From positions 1-28,490 of the forward strand of contig AWGX01000251.1 of the NCBI GenBank assembly GCA_000495415.1: 28,490 bases of DNA, in the 5' to 3' direction. Made by a program: the position numbers and the translations under genes. Origin of the DNA: Smithella sp. ME-1 (GTDB lineage: Bacteria > Desulfobacterota > Syntrophia > Syntrophales > Smithellaceae). Shown in pieces: positions 15,062 through 20,949 of this stretch; the first letter of the stretch is position 1; each line of letters opens with the position of its first letter. The notes beneath the pieces are model-generated. The model had not been told where the DNA came from. It made no database searches and was given only the letters and a program-made list of their open reading frames with translations.

Positions 15062-15256
15062 TTATTCTCTAATTAAAGTTGATCCGCATTGCGGACACTT
15101 TTTTTGCATACAGGGAATTCCTCGTTCATGCGGTTCACGATATCCGCATTTTGTGCACAAACAATTTCCTCCCACTCCTGCGGCACGCGCACCGCCCATA
15201 CGGCCGGCACCCTGACCGCCGCCCATGCCTCTGCCACCACGATTGTTACTATTCAT
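15062..15256 (-). CDS. Small Gly-rich protein with zinc-ribbon-like Cys motif
   Basis: A 64-residue protein with GGAGG 7 nt before ATG 15256. Residues 6-30 are Gly/Arg/Ala/Met repeats resembling the DUF5320 neighbour. Residues 32-57 hold six Cys (32, 34, 37, 49, 54, 57): CLCTKCGYREPHERGIPC and KKCPQCGS. CxxC...CxxC spacing suggests a zinc ribbon or rubredoxin-like iron site. It sits 33 nt from each neighbour inside the cofactor operon. I recognise the type as a common companion of ORP-cluster genes, but no function is known. Confidence 0.82.
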   Translation of the reverse strand: MNSNNRGGRGMGGGQGAGRMGGARAAGVGGNCLCTKCGYREPHERGIPCMQKKCPQCGSTLIRE

Positions 15257-15289
15257 ACAAATACCTCCATAATATCTTTTTTAACTCAT

Positions 15290-15838
15290 CTAAAAAACAA
15301 AAACAGCAGCCGCCAGCACAGTTGTATAATCACTGTTTTTTAATATACTTGATTGCGTTGAGTTTCGTGTGCCGACAATTTTGCCGCTGATTTTAAATAA
15401 CTTCTTCTTTTCGTCCCAGCTTTCATCTACATTAAAATCAATTCCCAGCGTGGAAGCCAGCATGGCTGCCGCCAGATCTTCGGCGTAATCACCCGTTTGC
15501 CTTTCCGTATAACCGAAGGCGTGGTGTTCGCTGATGTAACCGTAGGTTCTTTTATCAACGGGAATCGCGCAGCCGACGGACGCGGAAATCAGACGGTGAG
15601 GTTCATTGCTGCAGCAACGGCTCATTACGCAAAAGGTAATGGCGCCCGGTATAAGTTTTTTAAGACCTTCCGTTCTTGATATAACCTTGCAATGGGGAGG
15701 TAAAATACTCGAAACCTGAACAAGATTGCATTTTTCAATGCCGGCATCGCGCAGTGCCAATTCAAAAGAATGAAGTTGCTTTTTGTGCGTTCCTACGCCT
15801 TTGGTAAAAAAAAGTTTTTTAGGGATGTACTGGTTCAA
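15290..15838 (-). CDS. Pyruvoyl-dependent arginine decarboxylase (PvlArgDC)
   Basis: A 182-residue protein. The start is TTG 15838, with AAGGAG 8 nt upstream, which gives NQYIPKKLFFTKGVGTH, the normal bacterial N-terminus; a TTG at 15889 would add 17 poorly supported residues. VQVSSILPP holds the Ser43-Ser44 self-cleavage site that yields the pyruvoyl group. PGAITFCVMSRCCSNEPHRLISASVGCAIP and GYISEHHAFG are typical. The reaction converts arginine to agmatine, the first step of polyamine synthesis in organisms lacking PLP-type enzymes. It has no evident functional link with the cofactor genes around it. Confidence 0.92.
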   Translation of the reverse strand: MNQYIPKKLFFTKGVGTHKKQLHSFELALRDAGIEKCNLVQVSSILPPHCKVISRTEGLKKLIPGAITFCVMSRCCSNEPHRLISASVGCAIPVDKRTYGYISEHHAFGYTERQTGDYAEDLAAAMLASTLGIDFNVDESWDEKKKLFKISGKIVGTRNSTQSSILKNSDYTTVLAAAVFVF

Positions 15839-15903
15839 TATTTTTTCTCCTTCTATTTGTGCATTTTCAAAATAACTGCTATCCGGCAATGCCGCACTAT
15901 AAA

Positions 15904-16296
15904 TTACCTCCAGTTATTTCTCTTCCGGCGATTTTGCCACCTGTTGCCCGAACAGCCACGCCTACGGCATCCGGGCATGGCAAAAATCTCATGGTCCAGA
16001 CGGCCATTTTTAAAGGCGGCAAGAACGTCTGTTACAGATCCCCGCACAAAAGAGTATACCTTAATACCCATCGATACGAGGGATGCTTCTAATGGTCTGG
16101 AAATAGCTCCGCAGATTAGTACTTTTATCTGATTATCCTTTATCTGATTTGCCCTTCCCACTACATCTACAGCGTTCAGTTTAATCACCGCACGTTTTTG
16201 TCCGTTCGTGCCTTCAATTTCCAGAACCAACAATTGATCCGCTGTATCAAAAACAGTAGATATGCAATCTTTCCATATTGACAGGGCAATCTTCAT
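15904..16296 (-). CDS. NifX/ORP-like protein, copy 3 (operon leader)
   Basis: A 130-residue protein, first gene after the sigma-54 promoter. It has MKIALSIWKDCISTVFDTADQLLVLEI at the N-terminus, VLICGAISRPLEASLVSMGIKVYSF in the centre (the GGMG loop reads GAISR here), and SVTDVLAAFKNGRL. The C-terminus adds a basic, Cys-containing tail, MPGCRRRGCSGN and arginine/asparagine-rich residues. The ribosome site is weak (GGAC). This is the most divergent of the four NifX-like proteins in the window. Role presumed in cofactor handling or sensing. Confidence 0.85.
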   Translation of the reverse strand: MKIALSIWKDCISTVFDTADQLLVLEIEGTNGQKRAVIKLNAVDVVGRANQIKDNQIKVLICGAISRPLEASLVSMGIKVYSFVRGSVTDVLAAFKNGRLDHEIFAMPGCRRRGCSGNRWQNRRKRNNWR

Positions 16297-16356
16297 TTAG
16301 TCCAAACCTTTGCGATTTGTTGAATAATAGCATTTGCTTTCATGCTTATATAAGAA

Positions 16357-16373
16357 TGCAAGGTAAATGCCAA
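16357..16373 (-). promoter_or_regulatory. Sigma-54 (-24/-12) promoter of the cofactor operon
   Basis: On the minus strand TTGGCA (16373-16368) and TTGCA (16361-16357) place GG and GC exactly 10 nt apart, the sigma-54 consensus TGGCA-N6-TTGCA. Transcription should start near 16346, about 50 nt before ATG 16296. A sigma-54 activator is encoded 0.8 kb upstream on the same strand. The 321-bp stretch 16297-16617 holds no gene; besides this promoter and the repeats at 16446-16495 I see nothing else in it. Confidence 0.85.
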
Positions 16374-16445
16374 AAGGGAAAGTGTTTAATTACATTAAAA
16401 ATAACAATTACTTATTGCATGAATGGATTTGCGTTAAGTGAATAA

Positions 16446-16495
16446 TGGTCGCGATTATGCTACTGGTGTTGCGACTTGATCGCGATAATGCTACT
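16446..16495 (-). promoter_or_regulatory. Tandem 19-bp direct repeats, likely enhancer (UAS) sites for the sigma-54 activator
   Basis: Plus-strand copies are TGGTCGCGATTATGCTACT (16446-16464) and TGATCGCGATAATGCTACT (16477-16495), 17 of 19 bases identical. They start 31 bp apart, about three helical turns, so both would be bound on the same DNA face. They lie roughly 110 and 140 bp upstream of the predicted sigma-54 start, the usual enhancer distance. Confidence 0.75.
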
Positions 16496-16617
16496 TTTTG
16501 AACTTAGTTATTTTTTTCTGTGGAATAGATTAGTAAAAAGGTTTTTTTAAAAAAAGCAAACTTGAAAACATGTGTAATGATGATTGCATAATTATCATGT
16601 AATCATGATCTTCAACG

Positions 16618-17099
16618 TTACTTTCTATTGATGTCCTCAATCTCAGCTTTTTGCATAATTTCTTCCAGTATTCCGGCGGCGTTACCGACCAGTTGAACAC
16701 AGGGGCGTTTTTGGTAATAGCCGGCTGTTCTTTTTTCCGGAATGGGACTATTCGATTTTTCAGACAGACCCAGCAAATCCCTGCAGATGATGGAGCCATG
16801 GATTTCTTTAAACTGATTGGCTAGTTTTTTTATCCTTCGATAGTGTTCGGTCTTGGCGCGATGTTCGTCCGGTTCGGTATAGCCCCAAAACATTCCCGCA
16901 ACCATGAACATGCCACTGACCGCTCCACAGACCTCGCGGAGCCTTCCCATCCCGCCGCCGAATGAAGAGGTCAGTTTTATGACGGAGCTTCTGTACATTT
17001 TCAAATCATCGGCAAATGCCAAAAACACGGCCTGCGCACAATTGTAGCCTTCTTTGAAAAATGTTGTGGCTTTTACCCCTTTGTCATCTTTTTTGTCAT
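16618..17099 (-). CDS. C_GCAxxG_C_C family protein requiring a -1 shift or A7 tract to be read
   Basis: The annotated-looking frame begins at GTG 17028, but the conserved family N-terminus (ATTFFKEGYNCAQAV) is encoded in frame before it, with no start codon. The ATG at 17099 overlaps the activator stop (TAATG) and is in another frame, giving MTKK then MTKG and a stop. A -1 shift at ACA-AAA-AAG (A6G, 17094-17088) joins the two into a 160-residue product; an A7 tract would do the same. The rest matches the family: REVCGAVSGMFMVAG, SIICRDLLG and RPCVQLVGNAAGILEEIM, giving the C-GAxxG-C-C pattern. These proteins are thought to bind metal or redox centres. It could also be a sequencing error or a pseudogene. 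Confidence 0.75.
17088..17094 (-). other. Possible -1 frameshift site A-AAA-AAG
   Basis: The heptamer A_AAA_AAG lies in the zero frame 5 nt into the gene that starts at 17099. It is the same slippery sequence used by E. coli dnaX. AGGA lies 7 nt before it, in the range of a stimulatory internal ribosome site, but no obvious stimulatory hairpin follows. Homopolymer undercalling (A6 for A7) is an equally good explanation. Confidence 0.4.
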
Positions 17100-18460
17100 T
17101 ATCCTGGCAGCGTGATGTGTAGTGATTTAATCTTGCGGTACAATGTGCTTTTGTGAATGCCCAGTTGTCTGGCCGTTTGCGGGCAATTCCAGCCGTTTTG
17201 CTCGAGAGCTTTGAGGAGATAGGTCTTCTCCAGGTTTTTCAAGGAAATTCCATCGTCATTGGCGATATTTTTTCCGGCAGCCGTGAAGAGAGATTCCGGC
17301 AGATGTTTCTTTTCAATAAGTCCGCTTTTGCAGAGAACGAAAGCCCGTTCAATGATATTGGCCAGCTCGCGGATATTACCGGGATAACTGTGGCTCATTA
17401 AAACCGCCATCGCGTCGTCGCTTATGCCGGTGATATTCTTTTTTTGAATGATGTTGAAGCAATTGATAAAGTGATCGCACAGCAGGGGGATGTCCTCCAT
17501 GCGTTCGCGCAGTGGCGGAAGTTTTATCTTAAACACATTAATTCGATAAAACAAATCTTCCCGGAATTGTCCCTGCCGCACAAGTTCCTCAAGCTTTTTG
17601 TTGGTTGCGACAATAATACGTACATTATGCTCAATGCTTAGCGTAGCGCCGAGTGGCTCAAAAGTTTTTTCCTGTATAACCCGCAGCAACTTGACCTGCA
17701 TAGCCGGTGTGATGTCACCGATTTCATCCAAAAATAATGTGCCGTTTTCCGCCAGATGGAATCTTCCGGGTTTGTCTTTCTTTGCGTCGGTAAAAGCGCC
17801 CGCCATATAACCGAAAAGTTCCGATTCCAGCAGAGTATCCGGCAGCGCGCCGCAATTGACGGCTATAAACGGCTGTTTTTTTCTCGAGCTTAGATTATGA
17901 ATAGCGCAGGCGACCAGTTCCTTGCCCGTGCCGCTTTCTCCCTCAATGAGCACAGTGCTGGCACTGTCTGCGATGTCGGGCAGGATATCAAAAAGCTGAA
18001 GCATCTGATGATTTTTGGAAATGATATCGGAAAAAGAATACTTCCTCTTGATGGCCTTTCGCAAGTCTTCTTCCACGCTGATATCGCGGAAGGTTTCCAC
18101 CGCGCCCAACAGCACGCCTTTTTTGTCGCGCAGTAAAGCGGTGGAAATGCTGATGGGAAACCTGTGGCCGTCGGCGTCAATAATCTGCACCTTTTTATTG
18201 ACAATCGGTTCACCGGTTTTCATGGTGGAACGCAGGCAGCAGCTTTTCTCGCAAATGTCGGCTTTGAGAACGTCCTTGCACAGTTGGCCGATGGCTTCCT
18301 CTCTGGGAACGCCGGTAATTTTTTCCGCCGCCCGGTTGAAGGACGTTATCCGCCAATCCTTATTGACCGTGAAGACACCATCGGCAATAGAATCGAGGAT
18401 AATATTTTGCCCGTCAATAAGATTGAGGGGCAAAGAATTAAGGGTATTTTTTAATTTCAT
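17099..18460 (-). CDS. Sigma-54-dependent transcriptional activator, PAS-AAA-Fis (OrpR-like)
   Basis: A 453-residue protein. Residues about 15-130 form a PAS domain with four Cys (61, 70, 74, 75; LCKDVLKADIC and KSCC) suited to an Fe-S cluster. Residues 145-385 are the AAA+ domain: Walker A GESGTGKE (174-181), GAFTDA (221-226, usual GAFTGA) and Walker B LFLDEIGD (242-249). The C-terminus is a Fis-type helix-turn-helix (QTARQLGIHKSTLYRKIKSL, 428-447). OrpR of Desulfovibrio vulgaris has this plan and senses redox through an Fe-S PAS. Its probable target is the sigma-54 promoter at 16357-16373. The start has no clear ribosome site; the gene is 27 nt after the NifX-like gene. Confidence 0.94.
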   Translation of the reverse strand: MKLKNTLNSLPLNLIDGQNIILDSIADGVFTVNKDWRITSFNRAAEKITGVPREEAIGQLCKDVLKADICEKSCCLRSTMKTGEPIVNKKVQIIDADGHRFPISISTALLRDKKGVLLGAVETFRDISVEEDLRKAIKRKYSFSDIISKNHQMLQLFDILPDIADSASTVLIEGESGTGKELVACAIHNLSSRKKQPFIAVNCGALPDTLLESELFGYMAGAFTDAKKDKPGRFHLAENGTLFLDEIGDITPAMQVKLLRVIQEKTFEPLGATLSIEHNVRIIVATNKKLEELVRQGQFREDLFYRINVFKIKLPPLRERMEDIPLLCDHFINCFNIIQKKNITGISDDAMAVLMSHSYPGNIRELANIIERAFVLCKSGLIEKKHLPESLFTAAGKNIANDDGISLKNLEKTYLLKALEQNGWNCPQTARQLGIHKSTLYRKIKSLHITLPG

Positions 18461-18487
18461 TTCATATCATTAAATTAAATTGTGATT

Positions 18488-18850
18488 TCAGCCTTCATGG
18501 CAGCCTTGCTCATGCTGTGAGCAGGCAATACCGGAATCTTTCAGGTTGCCGGCAAGCCATCTTTCAACGACATCTTTTACATTACCGGAACAGCCGCGCA
18601 AAACCTGGATTCCGTTGTTTCCCAAAACGTTTACAGCTCCTTGTCCCATGTTTCCGGCCAGCATTAACGCAACACCTTTTTCAGCCAGTGTCTGGGCGAT
18701 ATTGGATTTACAACCACAGCCGGCAGGTGAAGGAATTTTTTCCTCCGCTGTGATTTTTTTCTGGCTGTCGATGGTGAATATGGTAAAATATTCACAATGA
18801 CCGAAATGTTCGTCTATTTGATTTTGATAAGATGGTAACGCGATTTTCAT
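18488..18850 (-). CDS. NifX/ORP-like protein, copy 4
   Basis: A 120-residue protein with MKIALPSYQNQIDEHFGHCEYFTIFTID at the start, a GNMGQGAVNVLGNNGIQVLRG centre, and NVKDVVERWLAGNL. It has HFGHC like copy 1 and more Cys elsewhere: AGCGCKSN in the middle and a His/Cys tail, GIACSQHEQGCHEG. It is co-transcribed with DUF134 upstream (20 nt) and the sigma-54 activator downstream (27 nt), so it may act as a metal or cofactor sensor input rather than a carrier. That distinction is inference. Confidence 0.9.
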   Translation of the reverse strand: MKIALPSYQNQIDEHFGHCEYFTIFTIDSQKKITAEEKIPSPAGCGCKSNIAQTLAEKGVALMLAGNMGQGAVNVLGNNGIQVLRGCSGNVKDVVERWLAGNLKDSGIACSQHEQGCHEG

Positions 18851-18870
18851 ATATTTCTCCTTTTATAAAG

Positions 18871-19215
18871 TTATTTATTTTTTCCCATACCGAGCCTTCT
18901 TTCACGACCGCAGGGTTTTGTTTCGTTAAAAGCAACTTCTCCGCCTTCGATTTTCAGGGCTTTGCCGTTGAGCAGAACGTCGGCTATTTTTTTATGCGCG
19001 GTTTCGATGATTCTACCGAATGTCTGGCGGGAAATATTCATTTGTTCCGCCGCCTCTTCCTGATACAATTGCTCGTAATCTGCCAGGCGAATCGACTCGA
19101 ATTCATCAAGAGTCAGTACAACTTCTTCCAGGTCAACGGTGGGTATTCCCCGCGGCTTGAAATAATTCTTGTCGGGCATTCCGCAGACATTACGATAGCA
19201 TTTTGGTCTGGCCAT
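18871..19215 (-). CDS. DUF134 (UPF0251) helix-turn-helix protein
   Basis: A 114-residue protein with GGAG 11 nt before ATG 19215. The N-terminus MARPKCYRNVCGMP has the family's RPxC...C.MP pattern, followed by VVLTLDEFESIRLADYEQLYQEEAAEQMNISRQTFGRIIETAHKKIADVL, a sigma-region-4-like helix-turn-helix. A Cys at 106 area (KPCGRERR) is near the end. The family is often next to NifX-like genes and thought to regulate. It leads an operon whose promoter has a palindrome in the spacer, so autoregulation is likely. Confidence 0.9.
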   Translation of the reverse strand: MARPKCYRNVCGMPDKNYFKPRGIPTVDLEEVVLTLDEFESIRLADYEQLYQEEAAEQMNISRQTFGRIIETAHKKIADVLLNGKALKIEGGEVAFNETKPCGRERRLGMGKNK

Positions 19216-19239
19216 TTCTTTTAGTACTCCTCTGTAAGT

Positions 19240-19268
19240 ATTATAAGCATATGCTCATAACTTGTCAA
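19240..19268 (-). promoter_or_regulatory. Consensus sigma-70 promoter with a palindromic operator in the spacer
   Basis: On the minus strand TTGACA (19268-19263) and TATAAT (19245-19240) are separated by exactly 17 bp; both hexamers match the consensus perfectly. The near-perfect palindrome TTATAAGCATATGCTCATAA (19241-19260, one mismatch per arm) covers most of the spacer and the -10. A protein binding there would block RNA polymerase. Transcription would start near 19233, leaving a leader of about 18 nt before ATG 19215. Confidence 0.88.
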
Positions 19269-19291
19269 GGGCTGAATTAAGTTTTGGTTGA

Positions 19292-19972
19292 TTATTCGCC
19301 TTCGGCCAGTTGTGCCAGCGCCCGGCGATCAAGAATGGTTATGACACGACCTGCTGTGGAGAGCATACCGTCGTTGGCCATTTTTCTCAAGGCACGGGAT
19401 AGAGCTTCCGGTGTAGCGCCCAAAATCTTGGCCAGTTCACGTTGGGAAATCGTCAATTCCACGCTGGCTTTTTTATTGTCGGTTTTTTTCGGCAATAACT
19501 GATGTAGAAAAGAGGCCAACCGTCCTGGAATTTCTTTTAAAGCAAGCGATTCGATGAGTTCCATGGAATCTTTGAGACGCTGCGACAGAATCTGAATGAT
19601 ATTAAACAATATGGCCGGTTCCTTCCTGGCGGTTTCCTCCATAACCGTACCGGGAATCAGCAAAACTGAACTTTCAACAATCGCCATGGCGTTAGCGGGA
19701 AAAGCATTTGTTGCAAACGCAGTGCAGAGACCAAATGGATCTCCCGGACCGAGCAGTTGTAATGTCTGCTCCTTTCCATCAACGGAACTCCGATAGAGTT
19801 TTAGCTGTCCTGAAATGACGACATAAAAAGCCCGGATAGAATCGTCTTCACCGATAACCATCTCGCCAGGTTTAAATTTCCTGACGATGGACTGTGAAAT
19901 CAGGAATTTAATATTTTCCTGAGAGACGCCTTGAAATAGAACGATGTCTTTTATTTGTCCACTGAGATCCAC
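19292..19972 (-). CDS. Crp/Fnr-family transcriptional regulator without Fe-S cysteines
   Basis: A 226-residue protein from GTG 19972. Residues 1-145 are the cyclic-nucleotide-binding fold with a long dimer helix. The only Cys is 83, so it is not an oxygen-sensing Fe-S FNR; a heme or other ligand as in DNR/HcpR is possible. The helix-turn-helix ISQRELAKILGATPEALSRAL (175-195) has Glu189, Ser192 and Arg193, the E-x-x-S-R pattern of FNR that reads TTGAT. A perfect TTGAT-N4-ATCAA box lies 21 bp upstream of its start, between it and trxA, and another at 5093-5106. GGGAG is 12 nt before the start. Confidence 0.92.
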   Translation of the reverse strand: MDLSGQIKDIVLFQGVSQENIKFLISQSIVRKFKPGEMVIGEDDSIRAFYVVISGQLKLYRSSVDGKEQTLQLLGPGDPFGLCTAFATNAFPANAMAIVESSVLLIPGTVMEETARKEPAILFNIIQILSQRLKDSMELIESLALKEIPGRLASFLHQLLPKKTDNKKASVELTISQRELAKILGATPEALSRALRKMANDGMLSTAGRVITILDRRALAQLAEGE

Positions 19973-19992
19973 TTAAAAAATTTTCTCCCGTG

Positions 19993-20006
19993 TTGATTCA
20001 GATCAA
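19993..20006 (+). promoter_or_regulatory. FNR-type box TTGAT-N4-ATCAA between the Crp/Fnr gene and trxA
   Basis: TTGATTCAGATCAA is a perfect match. A candidate -10 TATATT (20027-20032) on the plus strand puts the start near 20039-20041, with the box centred close to -41, the class II activator position. The box is also 21 bp from the regulator's GTG, so autoregulation is possible. Confidence 0.78.
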
Positions 20007-20048
20007 TGAAATAATAAATGTCATCGTATATTCATAAAATCAAAAAAC

Positions 20049-20067
20049 ATGTGATTTTTTATCACAT
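20049..20067. promoter_or_regulatory. Inverted repeat ATGTGAT-N5-ATCACAT in the trxA leader
   Basis: Arms ATGTGAT (20049-20055) and ATCACAT (20061-20067) flank TTTTT. The half-site resembles the CRP consensus TGTGA, but the N7 between TGTGA and TCACA does not match the CRP spacing of 6. It lies downstream of the likely trxA start, so it may be a repressor site or an mRNA hairpin. Confidence 0.4.
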
Positions 20068-20112
20068 ACTTGAAAGATAAACAAAATAAATTATCGATAA
20101 GGAGGAAATAAA

Positions 20113-20448
20113 ATGAGTAATCCTGAATATGTAAAACATGCGAGCGATAGTGATTTCAATACCATGGTTTTGCAAGAAATGAAACCGACATTAGTTGATT
20201 TCTGGGCCCCCTGGTGCGGTCCTTGCCGGGCAATAGGACCGATTCTGGAGGAACTTGCTGCTGAGTACAATGAGCGGGTCAACATTGTAAAAGTTAATGT
20301 CGATGATAATCCGGCAACGGCATCCCGGTATGGAATACAAAGCATACCAACGTTAATATTTATTAAAAACGGTCAGGTGCTGGAGACAAAGATTGGCTTG
20401 TTATCCAAAAATCAGCTTGCAGAATTGCTGAGTAAAAACCTGAATTAA
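20113..20448 (+). CDS. trxA: Thioredoxin
   Basis: A 111-residue thioredoxin with AAGGAGG 8 nt before ATG 20113. WAPWCGPCRA gives the redox pair Cys35 and Cys38; Asp29 (VDFWAPW) is the buried acid, and cis-Pro79 is in SIPT. VDDNPATASRYGIQSIPTLIFIKNGQ is typical. It reduces cytoplasmic disulfides and could recycle the selenoperoxiredoxin, which has no resolving Cys of its own. A hairpin follows, then a UGA-containing small gene 52 nt downstream. Confidence 0.97.
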   Translation: MSNPEYVKHASDSDFNTMVLQEMKPTLVDFWAPWCGPCRAIGPILEELAAEYNERVNIVKVNVDDNPATASRYGIQSIPTLIFIKNGQVLETKIGLLSKNQLAELLSKNLN

Positions 20449-20457
20449 CGGAAAAAA

Positions 20458-20480
20458 GGGAAGGCGGTAACCGCCTTCCC
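20458..20480 (+). terminator. Perfect 10-bp hairpin after trxA
   Basis: GGGAAGGCGG (20458-20467) pairs with CCGCCTTCCC (20471-20480) around TAA. Only two T follow on the plus strand, so termination is probably partial; the minus strand has a TTTTTT run after the stem. The next gene starts 20 nt later, so some read-through is expected. Confidence 0.6.
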
Positions 20481-20500
20481 TTGAAAAGAAAGGCAAAAAA

Positions 20501-20662
20501 ATGAATGATACATTAATTTTTCTTTTAATCCTGGCAGTATGGATTTTCGTGCAGGCATGGCTTCTACCGCGCCTGGGCATCTCCACCTGAGTGCGGGAAG
20601 CTTGTCCGGTCGAGGACAAGAAGGAAAAATCTGCAGTGGTAGAAAACAAGAGAAACAACTAA
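20501..20662 (+). CDS. Putative small membrane-anchored selenoprotein (UGA = Sec30)
   Basis: Reading from ATG 20501 (AAAGG 7 nt upstream) gives a 53-residue peptide: MNDTLIFLLILAVWIFVQAW, then LLPRLGIST, an in-frame TGA at 20588-20590, then VREACPVEDKKEKSAVVENK and RNN, stop TAA at 660-662 of that block (20660-20662). Residues 3-24 form one membrane helix; the tail is charged and probably cytoplasmic. Sec30 and Cys35 would make a U-x4-C redox pair just outside the membrane. A SECIS-like hairpin follows the UGA with the same spacing, stem length and loop as that of prxU. Position right after trxA and 0.5 kb from a Crp/Fnr gene fits a redox role. I recall no named family with certainty; a Cys homologue should exist if the reading is right. 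Confidence 0.75.
20601..20620 (+). promoter_or_regulatory. SECIS hairpin for the small selenoprotein
   Basis: CTTGTCC (20601-20607) pairs with GGACAAG (20614-20620) around GGTCGA. The stem begins 10 nt after the UGA, matching prxU exactly, and the loop begins GGTC like that of prxU. Confidence 0.72.
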
Positions 20663-20949
20663 CTGGCATTAACCGGGTTGATAGGTTTTTGCCCATTGTA
20701 TGTGCCCTTTAAAATTTCCACGATTGGAAAGTCTAAGTAAAACTAAAAAATAAATTAATACGAACGCAAAAGAAAAGCTGGCGTGATTCTTATTCAGTAA
20801 CATAATTCATTGTCCCGGGTTCCATTACTGATACAAGATTATTCAATTATGCATAAGGTAGTTCCGATAAAGTTTTATCCATTGTGAAAAAAAGATAGCT
20901 GTGGTAACAACTTGCCTCATCTCGTTAGCATTATATTAAGGGTTTAGTA
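20663..20949. other. 287-bp intergenic region with no recognised feature
   Basis: AT-rich sequence between the small selenoprotein and the TIM-barrel gene. I see no ORF, tRNA or strong hairpin; a 10-bp palindrome TTATGCATAA lies near 20848. It presumably contains the promoter of the downstream operon. Confidence 0.5.

Noticed and set aside
16234..16250. TTGAT-N7-ATCAA as a third FNR box
   Set aside because: The spacing is 7 instead of 4 and it lies inside the NifX-like coding region.
16530..16799. 89-residue minus-strand frame
   Set aside because: It overlaps the C_GCAxxG coding frame, which has family motifs; this one has none.
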